DNA of 64,000 nt from Alteromonas hispanica (GCF_010500915.1 NZ_JAAAWP010000004.1:186001-250000); one strand, 5' to 3'; positions 35,394-45,291 are shown, counted from the stretch's first letter. A program made the numbers and translations. The notes: generated by a model from the sequence alone, not told the origin.

Positions 35394-36233
35394 TTATTTT
35401 ATTTCGTAGGCTTCTTGCATGGTTACCCAGTTGAAGTCTTTTATTAATTTTTCAATTTTACCTTCCATTTTCGATAGGTTGATATAATGGCGAATCTTAG
35501 ATTTCCACGGCGCTTTATCAAACCTAGGTTGCTGTGCATCTATTTCCCACGGATGAAAATAAAAGCTGTAAGGCGCGCTTTCCGCTTGCATGAATTCGAT
35601 TATGCGCCGTCTCGATAGCCAGTAGGGGTAAAGTCTGAAATAGCCGCCTCCACCAATACCCACGTTGGTGCCTTTTTTAATGATCGTAGGAATGGGTATT
35701 TCGACTAAACCGTTGTCCCGTGTGTATTTAAATCGGGGCCATTCGGGCACGCCGTATAAATCGTGGTTAATTGGGTAAGTACTTGAAGAGTAGGTAAAGC
35801 CCAGGTCTTTTAAAATATCATAAGCCCAGGTGTTAGAATCGTTAATGGAAAAGCTGGGCGCTCGGTATCCTTTTAGGGCAACCCCACCAATATTTTCAAG
35901 AATATCTTTGCTCTGCTTAATATCATCAAACAGTTGCTTTTCTGTCATAGTAGTGGCGCGTTGGTGTGCTAGGCCATGGCTGGCTAGTTCGTGTCCTTCA
36001 TTGACAATACGCTTAATTACATCGGGACAACGCTGCGCTACCCAACCTAGTGTAAAAAATGTTGATTTGACATTGTTTGCGGCAAAAAGATCCAAGAGCC
36101 GGTTGGTATTGTCTCCAACTCGAAGGCTAATTGAATCCCAATCTTTCTTATTTACCACACCTTCAAAAGCAGATACCTGAAAGTAATCTTCAACATCAAC
36201 CGTCATCGCATTTAGGCGATTTTCTAACTTCAT
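35394..36233 (-). CDS. XrtA-associated polysaccharide deacetylase (DUF3473-containing type)
   Basis: MTVDVEDYFQVSAFEG at residue 9 begins the NodB fold, with the Asp pair for catalysis and metal. GHELASHGLAHQRATTM supplies the HxxxH metal ligands. GYRAPSFSINDSNTWAYDIL is motif 3. PYSFYFHPWEIDAQQPR is the C-terminal DUF3473 signature of the deacetylase found in XrtA loci (TIGR03006 as I recall it). The 279-residue length fits. No signal peptide is visible. It lies 17 bases downstream of the priming transferase gene. It probably N-deacetylates a sugar of the polysaccharide. Confidence 0.9.
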   Translation of the reverse strand: MKLENRLNAMTVDVEDYFQVSAFEGVVNKKDWDSISLRVGDNTNRLLDLFAANNVKSTFFTLGWVAQRCPDVIKRIVNEGHELASHGLAHQRATTMTEKQLFDDIKQSKDILENIGGVALKGYRAPSFSINDSNTWAYDILKDLGFTYSSSTYPINHDLYGVPEWPRFKYTRDNGLVEIPIPTIIKKGTNVGIGGGGYFRLYPYWLSRRRIIEFMQAESAPYSFYFHPWEIDAQQPRFDKAPWKSKIRHYINLSKMEGKIEKLIKDFNWVTMQEAYEIK

Positions 36234-36250
36234 ATGCTTTCGCCCTTACG

Positions 36251-37741
36251 CTATCGACCTTTACCAAAAAGTACAATTTCTACTGTGCGTATTAGTATCA
36301 GAATATCTAATAATAAACTCTGATGTTTAACGTAATAAAGATCGAATTTTAGTTTCTCCATTGAATCTTCAACACTTGCCCCGTAGGGGTAGTTTAATTG
36401 TGCCCATCCAGCCAGGCCAGGTTTCACATTATGACGTTGATTGTAATATGGAACTTCGCGAACTAGCTGCTCAACAAACTGTGGCCGTTCAGGACGAGGT
36501 CCAATAAAAGACATTTCGCCTTTGAACACGTTTAATAACTGAGGCAACTCGTCTACACGATATTTACGAATAAAATTACCAATGCGCGTTACGCGAGTGT
36601 CGTTTTTGCTGGCCCATTTGGCACCATCTTTTTCAGCGTCAGGGCGCATACTACGAAACTTTATAATTTTGAAAAGCTTACCGTTTAGTCCTACTCGTTC
36701 TTGCTTGTAAAATACTGAAACACCTGTTTTTCTGCCATCATCAAGATAGATCACTAACGCGGTGAACAACATAATTGGCCACACAAAGAAAAAAATGATG
36801 AAAGCAATGATGGCATTAAACGTATAATCTAGAGAGTCACGAAGGTAGTTTTGTGTTTGGAAACCGTTCGAATAGATGACCCAACTAGGGTACATAAGAT
36901 TGACAACTATTTGCCCAGTTTCTCTTTCCATAAAGTCAAGTAGTTCTGTAACTTCGATGCCACGTAGCCTGCAATCAAAAAGTACTTCTACTGGTAATGT
37001 ACCTCGACGTTGGTCGCATGCGATGACGATTTCTTCGATATCATTGTCTAAAATAAACTGTTGAAAACCTTCATCTATTTTTAAATGAATAAGCTTTTCT
37101 TTTTTGATCCCCTCTTCCCGGTTATCACCTGGGATGGGTACAAAACCTACTAGTTCGAAACCTATTCTATCTACATCTCTACGCATGCGTTTTTCGATTA
37201 TAGACGCACGCTCACCTGCGCCCAACACCAGTATTCTTGCCTTTCCTAGGCCCAGCAGTCCTAATCTGTTCGTAAAATACCTAAAAATAACAAGTGTGAT
37301 AATAATAGCGCCTACCGATGCGGGCAGGAAGTAAGGGTCCATTAATAAATTATCGAAGAAGGCTCGACTTATTACTTCCACCAAAAAGTAGCTTAGCCCC
37401 ACACTAACAAATATGCGGCGAATTATGCCTCTAAATGTTTCCCGTAATTTTGCTTCATACAGCCCAACCGATAGTGAACACAACAAAATAGCTACAGTGA
37501 GCATTCCAACATTCACAATAAGCTTCTCTACCGGCACTTCGGAAGCCATACCCATTTGGTTTAAAATAAAATGAGATATATAGCCCATGTAAGATATAAG
37601 TAACGCTTCTGAGAGTACGAGAATATTCGAACGTTTACTTTGGTTGCGCTTGTTGCTTGCCACCCCTGGCCTCCGAAAAACTTGAGCATTTTCCCCATCA
37701 TAAAGGGAATTTTTATAATAGACTAGAACTGTTATTGGCAT
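36251..37741 (-). CDS. XrtA-type priming sugar-phosphate transferase (undecaprenyl-phosphate polyisoprenyl transferase)
   Basis: The N-terminal half has four to five membrane helices and a CoA-binding-like Rossmann region, ARILVLGAGERASIIEKRM. The C-terminal bacterial sugar transferase domain is complete: VFYKQERVGLNGKLFKIIKFRSM, TRVTRIGNFIRKYRVDELPQLLNVFKGEMSFIGPRPERPQF, then RHNVKPGLAGWAQLNYPYG. This matches the exosortase A-associated family (TIGR03013 as I recall it). The enzyme moves a sugar 1-phosphate from a UDP-sugar onto undecaprenyl phosphate, starting each repeat unit. The true start may be an internal Met or Val, because the first 45 residues are poorly conserved in style. It is the first gene of the priming transferase-deacetylase-xrtA operon and is divergent from the export gene. 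Confidence 0.92.
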   Translation of the reverse strand: MPITVLVYYKNSLYDGENAQVFRRPGVASNKRNQSKRSNILVLSEALLISYMGYISHFILNQMGMASEVPVEKLIVNVGMLTVAILLCSLSVGLYEAKLRETFRGIIRRIFVSVGLSYFLVEVISRAFFDNLLMDPYFLPASVGAIIITLVIFRYFTNRLGLLGLGKARILVLGAGERASIIEKRMRRDVDRIGFELVGFVPIPGDNREEGIKKEKLIHLKIDEGFQQFILDNDIEEIVIACDQRRGTLPVEVLFDCRLRGIEVTELLDFMERETGQIVVNLMYPSWVIYSNGFQTQNYLRDSLDYTFNAIIAFIIFFFVWPIMLFTALVIYLDDGRKTGVSVFYKQERVGLNGKLFKIIKFRSMRPDAEKDGAKWASKNDTRVTRIGNFIRKYRVDELPQLLNVFKGEMSFIGPRPERPQFVEQLVREVPYYNQRHNVKPGLAGWAQLNYPYGASVEDSMEKLKFDLYYVKHQSLLLDILILIRTVEIVLFGKGR

Positions 37742-37813
37742 TATAGTGACATTTCCCGTAGGGTAAACGCCAAAGGCACCTATTCAACCATAATGAGTGT
37801 AGGATGATCTCTT
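37742..37813. promoter_or_regulatory. Short divergent promoter region of the XrtA core
   Basis: Only about 70 bases separate the divergent priming transferase and export lipoprotein genes, so both promoters must lie within it or reach into the coding regions. An AGGATGA ribosome-site word lies at 37800-37807, just ahead of the export gene. No operator was recognised. Confidence 0.45.
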
Positions 37814-38446
37814 ATGTTTCGTTTTAAAACAATATTCATTTGCTACGTAATACTGACATCAATAGGCTTAACAGGTTGCGGAAGTTCTGGCGTTTTGCCT
37901 GAAGCTACGACAAGAGCTTCGCTGACAACTGACGTAAATGACTACCAGTATTTGATAGGCCCTGGAGATTCACTAACCATTTTTGTTTGGCGTAATCCCG
38001 AAGTTTCGGGCAGCTTTATTGTACGCCCAGACGGAAAAGTAACTACTGCATTAGTAGAAGATATTGATGTAGCAGGCAGAACACCCACGATGCTCGCGAG
38101 AGAAATTGAGGAGCAATTGTCTGTTTATATTAATAATCCAAGGGTAACTGTTAGCGTAAATAACTTTTCTGGGCCGCTTAGCGAGCAGGTTCGTGTAATT
38201 GGAGAAGCCACCAATCCGAGCGCAGTTAGTTATACAGAACATATGACCCTGCTTGACCTAATGATTGCAGTAGGTGGTTTAACGGAATTTGCAGATGGTA
38301 ATAATGCGAAGCTTGTTCGCGTAATCAACAATAAACAAACGACGTTCGACATCGCTATTGACGACCTAATAAGAGATGGGGATATAACTCAAAATGTCGA
38401 CATGCTGCCGGGAGATATAGTGATCATTCCAGAAGCTTGGTTTTAG
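37814..38446 (+). CDS. XrtA-associated polysaccharide export lipoprotein (Wza/Poly_export type)
   Basis: A lipoprotein signal peptide ends at LTGCGSS (lipid-attachment Cys22). The mature protein holds the polysaccharide export domain: YLIGPGDSLTIFVWRNPEVSGSFIVRPDGKVTTALVEDIDVAGRTP, then an SLBB domain, VRVIGEATNPSAVSYTEHMTLLDLMIAVGGL. At 210 residues it is much shorter than Wza (about 380) and lacks the C-terminal outer-membrane helix, as is usual in the exosortase family (TIGR03027 as I recall it). It probably forms the periplasmic part of the export channel, with the barrel at 40945-42621 as outer-membrane partner. The gene starts the plus-strand operon of chain-length protein, kinase and barrel. 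Confidence 0.9.
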   Translation: MFRFKTIFICYVILTSIGLTGCGSSGVLPEATTRASLTTDVNDYQYLIGPGDSLTIFVWRNPEVSGSFIVRPDGKVTTALVEDIDVAGRTPTMLAREIEEQLSVYINNPRVTVSVNNFSGPLSEQVRVIGEATNPSAVSYTEHMTLLDLMIAVGGLTEFADGNNAKLVRVINNKQTTFDIAIDDLIRDGDITQNVDMLPGDIVIIPEAWF

Positions 38447-38475
38447 AAGTATAAGTTAACGGAACTAAAAACAAC

Positions 38476-40044
38476 ATGCAGGATTTACAGAAAACCCTCA
38501 CCGAAGTATTAGACTATTTGAAAGGTGTTTGGATTAAGAAGAGATATATCATTATCTCTTCTTGGCTTATATGTCCTATCGGTTTTTTATACGTAGCAAA
38601 TATGCCAGATACTTACAGCTCGAGTGCGAAAGTATTTGTAGACACAAGATCGGTTTTAAAGCCATTGCTACGTGGTTTAACAATTCAAACTAGTAGTAGC
38701 CAAGAAGTTAGAATGATGGCACAGACGTTGCTCAGTCGAAGTAATGTGGAAAAAATTGCGCGAGCGAGCGATCTTGATATCACCACGTCAACTGAAGAAC
38801 AATTTGAGTCATTAGTCACCAACCTGTCTAAACAGATAAAATTATCATCGACCGGTAGGGATAATATTTACAATATATCGTTTAACAATAAGGATCCTCT
38901 TGTTGCGCAACGAATAGTTCAAGAGACACTTGATTTATTTGTTGAGGGTTCTTTGGGTTCGAATAGGCGTGGTTCAGACACAGCAGAGCGCTTTATAAAC
39001 GACCAAATCGCCGAATATGAATCTCGATTAGAAGAAGCAGAACAACGGTTAGCGGCCTTCAAGCGCCAGTATAACGACATACTTCCATTGGCAGGTAGTT
39101 TTTACTCAAATCTTCAGCGCCTAAAGAGCGAACTTGAATCTACCCAACTTGAAATTAAAAGAACGAGACAGCAGGCAAGATCGTTAAATAGCCAATTAGG
39201 AGTCGATAAATCGTCGGATAGCTTCGGTGTAACGGGCCCAGATGAACCGCTATTGCGAACTAGATACGATGAGAGAATAAGATCCATTGAGGAAAACCTC
39301 GATAGATTAAGGTTACGATTCACAGATAAACACCCTGATGTTATCGAGGCAAAAACTTTACTGAGCGCGCTTGAAGAATCAAGAAAAAAGGAAATTTCTG
39401 CGTTTCTACAGGCTGAAGAAAATGGTGAGGTAGCACCGTTAAGCGAACTCAATAGAGAATTAAAGTTGGAATCAAGTAGGCTTGAGAGTCAAATAGCTTC
39501 CCTAAGAGTAAAGGAAAGCGATATTGAAAGTAAAATTGCAGACCTCGAGAGTAAAGTTGACCTTATACCCCAAATAGAGGCAGAGTCTACAGCTCTTAAC
39601 AGAGACTATGGAATCACTAAACGCAAGTACGAAGAGCTTTTATCAAGAAGAGAGTCAGCAGATTTATCAAGAAGAGCAGATGTATCGGCGGAAGATCTGC
39701 AGTTTAGAATTATCGAGCCTCCTTTACTACCGAAAAAACCAAACGGCCCAAATCGTCTAATTTTTTATTCTGCTGTTTTGGCCGTTGGCTTTGGCTCAGG
39801 TATAGTGATTGCATTTTTGATTAGTCAATTATTACCTGTCTTAATCAGACCACAACAGCTACTTACAGTAACAGACTTTCCAATATGGGGAACGGTTACA
39901 CACTTAAACATTGATTCTATAAAGAAAAAAAACCGATTTCGTCTTTTTATCTTTTTATTGTCATCAGGAGCGATTGTTGCGATGTATGCTATCTTGGTAT
40001 TAGCCGATACAATGAATATTAATTTGTTGGAGGGCATACTGTGA
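38476..40044 (+). CDS. XrtA-associated chain-length determinant protein (Wzz type)
   Basis: The 522-residue protein has a membrane helix near residues 25-42, a Wzz-type domain with YSSSAKVFVDTRSVLKPLLRGL, and a long periplasmic coiled-coil part (about 165-390) rich in Glu, Arg and Ser. Further helices lie near 425-447 and 480-505. EPPLLPKKPNGPNRLIFY is the proline-rich segment before the second helix. It resembles the exosortase family TIGR03007. The protein sets the polymer chain length together with the kinase, whose gene follows immediately: the stop and next start overlap (GTGA/ATGA-like, 4 bases). Confidence 0.9.
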   Translation: MQDLQKTLTEVLDYLKGVWIKKRYIIISSWLICPIGFLYVANMPDTYSSSAKVFVDTRSVLKPLLRGLTIQTSSSQEVRMMAQTLLSRSNVEKIARASDLDITTSTEEQFESLVTNLSKQIKLSSTGRDNIYNISFNNKDPLVAQRIVQETLDLFVEGSLGSNRRGSDTAERFINDQIAEYESRLEEAEQRLAAFKRQYNDILPLAGSFYSNLQRLKSELESTQLEIKRTRQQARSLNSQLGVDKSSDSFGVTGPDEPLLRTRYDERIRSIEENLDRLRLRFTDKHPDVIEAKTLLSALEESRKKEISAFLQAEENGEVAPLSELNRELKLESSRLESQIASLRVKESDIESKIADLESKVDLIPQIEAESTALNRDYGITKRKYEELLSRRESADLSRRADVSAEDLQFRIIEPPLLPKKPNGPNRLIFYSAVLAVGFGSGIVIAFLISQLLPVLIRPQQLLTVTDFPIWGTVTHLNIDSIKKKNRFRLFIFLLSSGAIVAMYAILVLADTMNINLLEGIL

Positions 40045-40964
40045 CAAAAAATACTATAGAAAAAGCGCTTCAAAAAAAGAAAGAGAGTGGTTTTGATACA
40101 AAAAATCAAGGAAGCGATAAGACTTCTACTTTAAAAGGTCAAGTTCACGCTCAAGAAACCGACCAAACTATTGCGAAATCGAATGAAACGTTCAGTGCAG
40201 AAACGCGCTCAGGTAAATCTAGTTTACCTGAATATAAAATAGACTCAGCTAAACTGGAAAAGAAAGGCCATGTATCGGTAACTGGCGAAAGAACACAAAT
40301 AAATGAAGAGTATAGAGAAATAAAACGAAAGTTATTATCCAACGCCTTCGGACCTATTTCAAAAACACTACACAACCCCAATATAATAATGGTAAGCAGT
40401 GGCAGGCCCAGTGAAGGAAAGACATTTACTGCAACCAACTTAGCATTAAGCATTGCCGCCGAACAGGACAAAACTGTGTTACTTGTGGATGCAGATGTAC
40501 TCAGACCAAATGTACTCAAAACTCTGGGTCTCGAGAGAAGAAAGGGATTAATGGAGTACCTCACTGGCGAGGTAGATAATATTGCGGATGTTCTTTACCC
40601 AACCAGCATCGAAAAATTAAAAATCATTCCAGCTGGCAAAACTCATCATCTATCCACCGAATTGCTTGCTAGCCAAAAAATGCATGAAACTGTAGATGAG
40701 TTTGCAAATAGATATCCTGATAGGATAGTGATTTTTGATACCCCCCCGCTGATAGGTATAACAGAAAGTGCAATTTTGACCAACTTCGCGGGACAAGCTG
40801 TCGTTGTTGTTGAGGAAGGAAGAGCGAAATTATCAGACGTCAGATTAGCTGTACAAAGGTTAAATCCCGACATGGCGATAGGTTTTGTAGTTAACAAATC
40901 TGTTCACAAAGACACCGATGGAAGCGGCTACTATGGATATTACTATGCAGAACGGGAAAAGTAG
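40041..40964 (+). CDS. XrtA-associated tyrosine autokinase (BY-kinase)
   Basis: A variable hydrophilic N-terminal 85 residues precedes an ATPase domain of CpsD/Wzc type. The Walker A loop is at residues 120-128 (SGRPSEGKT), the A' motif is VLLVDADVLRPNVLKTLG, and Walker B is IVIFDTPPLIG. The C-terminus SGYYGYYYAEREK has five tyrosines (297, 298, 300, 301, 302), the expected autophosphorylation cluster. It probably phosphorylates itself and controls chain length and export through the upstream Wzz-like partner. The start is a GTG inside the 3' end of the chain-length gene. Its end overlaps the next reading frame. Confidence 0.9.
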   Translation: MTKNTIEKALQKKKESGFDTKNQGSDKTSTLKGQVHAQETDQTIAKSNETFSAETRSGKSSLPEYKIDSAKLEKKGHVSVTGERTQINEEYREIKRKLLSNAFGPISKTLHNPNIIMVSSGRPSEGKTFTATNLALSIAAEQDKTVLLVDADVLRPNVLKTLGLERRKGLMEYLTGEVDNIADVLYPTSIEKLKIIPAGKTHHLSTELLASQKMHETVDEFANRYPDRIVIFDTPPLIGITESAILTNFAGQAVVVVEEGRAKLSDVRLAVQRLNPDMAIGFVVNKSVHKDTDGSGYYGYYYAEREK

Positions 40965-42621
40965 TAACTACTGTGTAGGTAGTTCAAAGAATCCAATTCT
41001 TTGGTTGATTACCCTACTTTTCTTTCAAGATTTTGCATATGCTGATTTAGATGTTTCTGCAGGAGTTACCTCTAGTAATATTTATCAAAATGTGAAATCT
41101 GAAGATAGAAAAAGTGTTTCCCTAAACACTTTTTCTATAAACCCATCCTTGAATGTTAGCTATGAATCTAGAACGCTTCGCGGTCGTTGGCAAACACAAC
41201 TTACTTATCTAAAGCGGGATCGGGATGACATCAATATTGAAGATAATTTTCAAAATTATGCTTATTCTGCACAATGGTCGCCATTGGATGACTTAATAAC
41301 ATTTGAAGCCTCGGGCGCCTTAAGTTATCAAAATGCTCAGCCTGGCAACTTTTTGGTCTCAGACTTTAATACAAACGCGAATTCTCTTGCTAAAACTCGG
41401 TCTAACAGACTGGCGTCTACGTTAAATATAAGAGAAGCCGACTGGATTCAAGTTCAAGGCATGGTGTCGTATTCTGACGTCGCTTCTGAGCGAGCTGCGA
41501 ATGGCCAAGGTAATGCTCTAAATAATGATACTTACCAACTGTCCGGCACTGCAAGAAATGGAGATAGAGCAAAGAAGTTAATTTGGCAAATAACAGGAAG
41601 TTATCAAAATACAAGCAGAGCACAATTACAAGGTGGAGAATTTATTTCGAGAAACGCCTCTGGTTTTTCCGATTTCAATATCATAGGGAACTGGGCAATA
41701 CGCCTGTCTGGAACTCATGAAGCTAATCAGATTTCAGACAGAATAGATAGCTTAAGCGCTACTCGTGAATTTAATACTTTTGGAGCTGGTATTACCTATC
41801 GTCAAACCGCAAACCGTTTTATATCACTAACCGCAAATCGAACGAACACGGAGCAGACAGAAGATGATTCTGATAACTTTGTTGGAGTTGATTTACAGTG
41901 GGCTTTTACACCAAGAACATCGGCTAGTTTGACTTATGGAAGAAGATTCTTCGGTGAAACAGGGTCGGCTAATATTAGATACAACTCCAAATACCTTCGT
42001 AGCGCTTTCATTTATACCGAAAATGTAACGAATACATCAAGGCTACTTGCAAACCCTGAAAATATCGGTGTTTTTGTATGTCCAATAAACTCAACATCGA
42101 TATCGAATTGTTTTCAACCAAATAATCTCAATTACGTTCCTGCTTCTAACGAGCAGTTTGTGCAGTTTTCAAATCAAAATGTGGAGTTCTCGGACAATAT
42201 AATCGTACGAAAATCTAGCAATTTACAGTTGGGTTACGATTTCTCACGAATTACCGTCGGGTTATCTTTTACTTATTCTGAAGACGATGCACTCGACGCC
42301 AATCGGCTGTTGAGAACATTGTCCTCTGGTATTACTCTTTCCTATCAAATTGGTAGCTATACGAACGCTAACGCTTCTATTAGCTATGCAAATGTTGATC
42401 AACAGTCAGATGGTACAAACAATAATGGAGAAAGCGATAACTGGAATTTTGAATTGGGAATCACCCGCTCCATAGGCAGAAATTTAAATTTTTCAAGTGA
42501 TATTTCTTATATTAAGCGAGCTGGCGATGATGTGATTGGAGGAGGTTTTAATACCGGTTTGTTCGGAGCAAACTTTACAGACAGACGCATTTCTGTATCG
42601 CTTACATATACATACGATTAA
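40945..42621 (+). CDS. XrtA-associated outer-membrane beta-barrel protein (TIGR03016-like)
   Basis: The protein is a long beta barrel: alternating hydrophobic/hydrophilic strands run through residues 40-550, ending in a typical strand RRISVSLTYTYD. The signal peptide is PILWLITLLFFQDFAYA, cleaved about where DLDVSAG begins. Possible starts are at 40918, 40933 and 40945, all within the kinase gene. I take 40945 because the signal peptide follows without a long extension, but no strong ribosome site separates them. Barrels of this family are always found with exosortase A and probably form the outer-membrane exit pore for the polysaccharide. Confidence 0.85.
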   Translation: MQNGKSSNYCVGSSKNPILWLITLLFFQDFAYADLDVSAGVTSSNIYQNVKSEDRKSVSLNTFSINPSLNVSYESRTLRGRWQTQLTYLKRDRDDINIEDNFQNYAYSAQWSPLDDLITFEASGALSYQNAQPGNFLVSDFNTNANSLAKTRSNRLASTLNIREADWIQVQGMVSYSDVASERAANGQGNALNNDTYQLSGTARNGDRAKKLIWQITGSYQNTSRAQLQGGEFISRNASGFSDFNIIGNWAIRLSGTHEANQISDRIDSLSATREFNTFGAGITYRQTANRFISLTANRTNTEQTEDDSDNFVGVDLQWAFTPRTSASLTYGRRFFGETGSANIRYNSKYLRSAFIYTENVTNTSRLLANPENIGVFVCPINSTSISNCFQPNNLNYVPASNEQFVQFSNQNVEFSDNIIVRKSSNLQLGYDFSRITVGLSFTYSEDDALDANRLLRTLSSGITLSYQIGSYTNANASISYANVDQQSDGTNNNGESDNWNFELGITRSIGRNLNFSSDISYIKRAGDDVIGGGFNTGLFGANFTDRRISVSLTYTYD

Positions 42622-42654
42622 GCACAGGCTAATAATTTTAATACTAACCTGTGC
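42622..42654. terminator. Hairpin between convergent barrel and ATPase genes
   Basis: GCACAGG at 42622-42628 pairs with CCTGTGC at 42648-42654, with extra pairing possible inside. It lies directly between two convergent stop codons. There is no clear T run on either strand, so a transcription terminator role is only likely. Confidence 0.45.
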
Positions 42655-42664
42655 CACTAAAAAG

Positions 42665-43732
42665 TCACTCACCTTTCCCATCGTCACTCTTCAACCTTAC
42701 ATACGTCTTAAACTTCTTTTTCATCAGCTTATCAACATACTGAGTCATTTTGACTTTTTGCGATATGGCGTCATCTAGCGCGTCTACCAATTCTGCCAAC
42801 ATATCTAAGTAGTACTTTGTATCGCGGATAACATTGCCTTTTGGCGTCATGATAGTTTTGCTTTCTGGGCTGTCTGCAAACCCCATGTGCTCAGTCACCT
42901 CAGCACCGGTTTTATCGGGCTCGAACATCTCAGATTTAACCTCTTCGATGACTTCGTCTACCGATTCCGCATTGAACGTTTCTAGCTCTTCCAAGAACCC
43001 GTAAAGCATTATTCTATCCATCAGCGTGTTTACCTTGCGAGGAATGCCTCGGGTAAACATATGAATGCGCTCATATGCGTCATCTGAGAAAAGCTGTGAG
43101 CCGTTCCAACCAGCATGATGCAATCGATATTCTATGTACTCTCTACACTCTTCAATGGTAAGTGGAGCTAGATGACACGACGCTACAATACGCTGCCTAA
43201 ACTGCTCCATATTAGGCGCTCGTAAAATAGGCTGCAGCTCTTCTTGCCCCAATAAAAAGCTCTGAATAAGCGGTTTTCCGTTAAATTGAAAGTTACTTAG
43301 CATCCGCAGTTCTTCGATAGACTCTAACGGCAAGTTTTGCGCCTCGTCGACAAGAAGCAATGCTCGGCGCCCTGCTCTGTTTAATTCAAATAGGAATATT
43401 TCTAATGCCTTTAAAATATCGGCTTTGCTTCTACCTTCGGTGGCGATATCGAACTTAGACGCCACCATTTTCACTAATTCATCGGGTGAGAGCTTAGGTG
43501 TAACAATTTGCGCAGCGGCAATATCATCTTCAATCTCTTCAAGCAGGCTATTTGCTACAGTTGTTTTTCCTGTGCCGATACCACCGGTTATGACGATAAA
43601 ACCTTCTGCCTGCGATAAACCGTATTGAAGATATGACATAGCGCGCTTGTGCCACTTACTGGCAAAGAAAAACGCGGGATCAGGTGTTAGCTGAAACGGT
43701 TTCGAGTTAAGTCCGTAGTAACTTTCGTACAT
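42665..43732 (-). CDS. XrtA-associated ExeA-like AAA ATPase
   Basis: The 355-residue protein starts with MYESYYGLNSKPFQLTPDPAFFF, the signature of the ExeA/GspA-like ATPases in exosortase A loci (TIGR03015 as I recall it). The Walker A is GGIGTGKTTVA near residue 52, and Walker B is ALLLVDEAQNLP. Sensor-type segments follow (SFLLGQEEL, RGIPRKVNTLMDRIML). After about residue 265 comes an acidic linker and a short helical tail ending in basic residues. It may use ATP to drive assembly or export of the polysaccharide-protein system. The gene lies on the minus strand, facing the barrel gene. Confidence 0.9.
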   Translation of the reverse strand: MYESYYGLNSKPFQLTPDPAFFFASKWHKRAMSYLQYGLSQAEGFIVITGGIGTGKTTVANSLLEEIEDDIAAAQIVTPKLSPDELVKMVASKFDIATEGRSKADILKALEIFLFELNRAGRRALLLVDEAQNLPLESIEELRMLSNFQFNGKPLIQSFLLGQEELQPILRAPNMEQFRQRIVASCHLAPLTIEECREYIEYRLHHAGWNGSQLFSDDAYERIHMFTRGIPRKVNTLMDRIMLYGFLEELETFNAESVDEVIEEVKSEMFEPDKTGAEVTEHMGFADSPESKTIMTPKGNVIRDTKYYLDMLAELVDALDDAISQKVKMTQYVDKLMKKKFKTYVRLKSDDGKGE

Positions 43733-43759
43733 GCAAAATACCGAGTAGTTGTTCCGTTA

Positions 43760-43794
43760 ATAAAACACATTGCAGCCTGTTTGAAGGCTGCAAT
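43760..43794 (-). terminator. Rho-independent terminator downstream of hldE
   Basis: On the minus strand, ATTGCAGCC (43786-43794) pairs with GGCTGCAAT (43769-43777) around an eight-base loop, followed by GTGTTTTATT. The nine-base stem is strong and lies about 65 bases after the hldE stop, ahead of the ATPase gene. Confidence 0.8.
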
Positions 43795-43860
43795 TCGCTT
43801 GAAATTAGCGTTTAAGACTAGCTAGCTATTGATTGTTTATTACAACACTTTTTAACTGGC

Positions 43861-45291
43861 CTAGCCCAGCTTATTTTTAGTTATTCGCTCAATAATTCCG
43901 GTAGTAGAAACCCCATCAGCAAAGCTGAGCACTTTTACCTCGCCACCGTTTTCCATAACTTCTGTGCCACCGGCTATTTGGCCAACACTGTAATCGCCGC
44001 CCTTAACCAATACATCGGGTAATAGGCGTGAAATAATACGCTGTGGCGTGTCTTCACTAAAAGGCACAACCCAATCTACTGCACTTAACCCTGCGAGCAC
44101 AGCCATTCTTCGGCTTTCGTTATTTACCGGTCTGCCAGGGCCTTTTAGTTTAGTTACCGAAGTATCTGTATTCACAGCAACAATCAGCCTATCGCCCAAC
44201 TGAGATGCTTCTTCGAGATAAGCCACGTGTCCAGCGTGCAGAATATCGAAGCAGCCATTGGTCATAACAATTCGCTCACCACGGGCCTTCGCTGCTTCTA
44301 CAGCAATTGCTAATTGGTCTTCGTTCATTACGCCGCCATCTAGGTGAACAGACTCTTCGCCTAGGGCTAACGCTAGCTCGGTATTCGACACTGTAGATGT
44401 GCCTAGCTTGCCCACCACAACACTCGCGGCCAAATTAGCTAACACGCATGAGGCTTGAAGAGGAAGCTTACATGCCATTCCCACCGCAATGGTAGATACT
44501 ACAGTATCGCCAGCACCAGTAACGTCATACACTTCTTTGGCTTTTGCAGGCAAATGAAATTCAGTATTATCACCTTCAAAAAGCGTCATGCCCTCCTCAG
44601 AGCGGGTAACAAGCAGCGCGCCTAACTTTAATTCGTCTTTTAACTGGCTCGCCTTTTCGACCAACTCCTGTTCTGATACCACAGGACCAACGATCCCCTG
44701 CAGTTCATCCATATTCGGTGTAATTAATGTTGCGCCTGAATATTTAGCAAAGTCGCTCCCTTTAGGGTCAACAACTACACGCTTTCCTTTAGCCAATGCT
44801 TTTTTAATCAGTGCTTGAGGATTACTTAAACACCCTTTTGCGTAATCGCTTAAAATAACGATATCGCAAACATCTAGAGCATCATCAAAAGCTTGTTCTA
44901 AATCAGATTTATCAGTATCCGAAAAACTTTTTTCAAAATCTAAACGCAGCAACTGTTGGTTTCTGCTCATCACTCGCAATTTAGTAATGGTGTCGAAGCC
45001 ATCAACCGGGAAAAACTCACAGTCGATATCGTGAGTATGAAGTCGGTCTTTAAGTATATTGGCATTTTCGTCGTTACCACACATGCCTAATAGCGTCACT
45101 TTTGCACCCAGGGTAGCCACGTTTACCGCTACGTTCGCTGCGCCTCCGGGGCGATCCTCAGTTTTGTTAACGTTAACTACAGGTACGGGCGCTTCGGGAG
45201 ATATTCGCCCTGTACCACCACTGTAGTATCTGTCTAACATAAGGTCGCCGACAATAAGCACACTAGCTTTACTAAAATCTGGTAATATCAT
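43861..45291 (-). CDS. hldE: Bifunctional heptose-7-phosphate kinase / heptose-1-phosphate adenylyltransferase
   Basis: The start at 45291 begins [23 protein letters not shown], the usual HldE N-terminus. A longer frame to 45372 would add a cysteine-rich, phenylalanine-rich tail not seen in the family. The kinase domain (about residues 1-320) has [21 protein letters not shown] and [19 protein letters not shown], the ribokinase-type signatures. The cytidylyltransferase-like domain begins at [22 protein letters not shown], with the HxGH motif, and contains [10 protein letters not shown] and [10 protein letters not shown]. It makes ADP-heptose for the lipopolysaccharide inner core. It is divergent from the GIY-YIG gene and followed by a good terminator. 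Confidence 0.95.
   Translation of the reverse strand: MILPDFSKASVLIVGDLMLDRYYSGGTGRISPEAPVPVVNVNKTEDRPGGAANVAVNVATLGAKVTLLGMCGNDENANILKDRLHTHDIDCEFFPVDGFDTITKLRVMSRNQQLLRLDFEKSFSDTDKSDLEQAFDDALDVCDIVILSDYAKGCLSNPQALIKKALAKGKRVVVDPKGSDFAKYSGATLITPNMDELQGIVGPVVSEQELVEKASQLKDELKLGALLVTRSEEGMTLFEGDNTEFHLPAKAKEVYDVTGAGDTVVSTIAVGMACKLPLQASCVLANLAASVVVGKLGTSTVSNTELALALGEESVHLDGGVMNEDQLAIAVEAAKARGERIVMTNGCFDILHAGHVAYLEEASQLGDRLIVAVNTDTSVTKLKGPGRPVNNESRRMAVLAGLSAVDWVVPFSEDTPQRIISRLLPDVLVKGGDYSVGQIAGGTEVMENGGEVKVLSFADGVSTTGIIERITKNKLG

Noticed and set aside
40151-40564. A 137-codon antisense frame in the tyrosine kinase gene
   Set aside because: The kinase motifs on the plus strand are complete; the antisense frame has no coding features.
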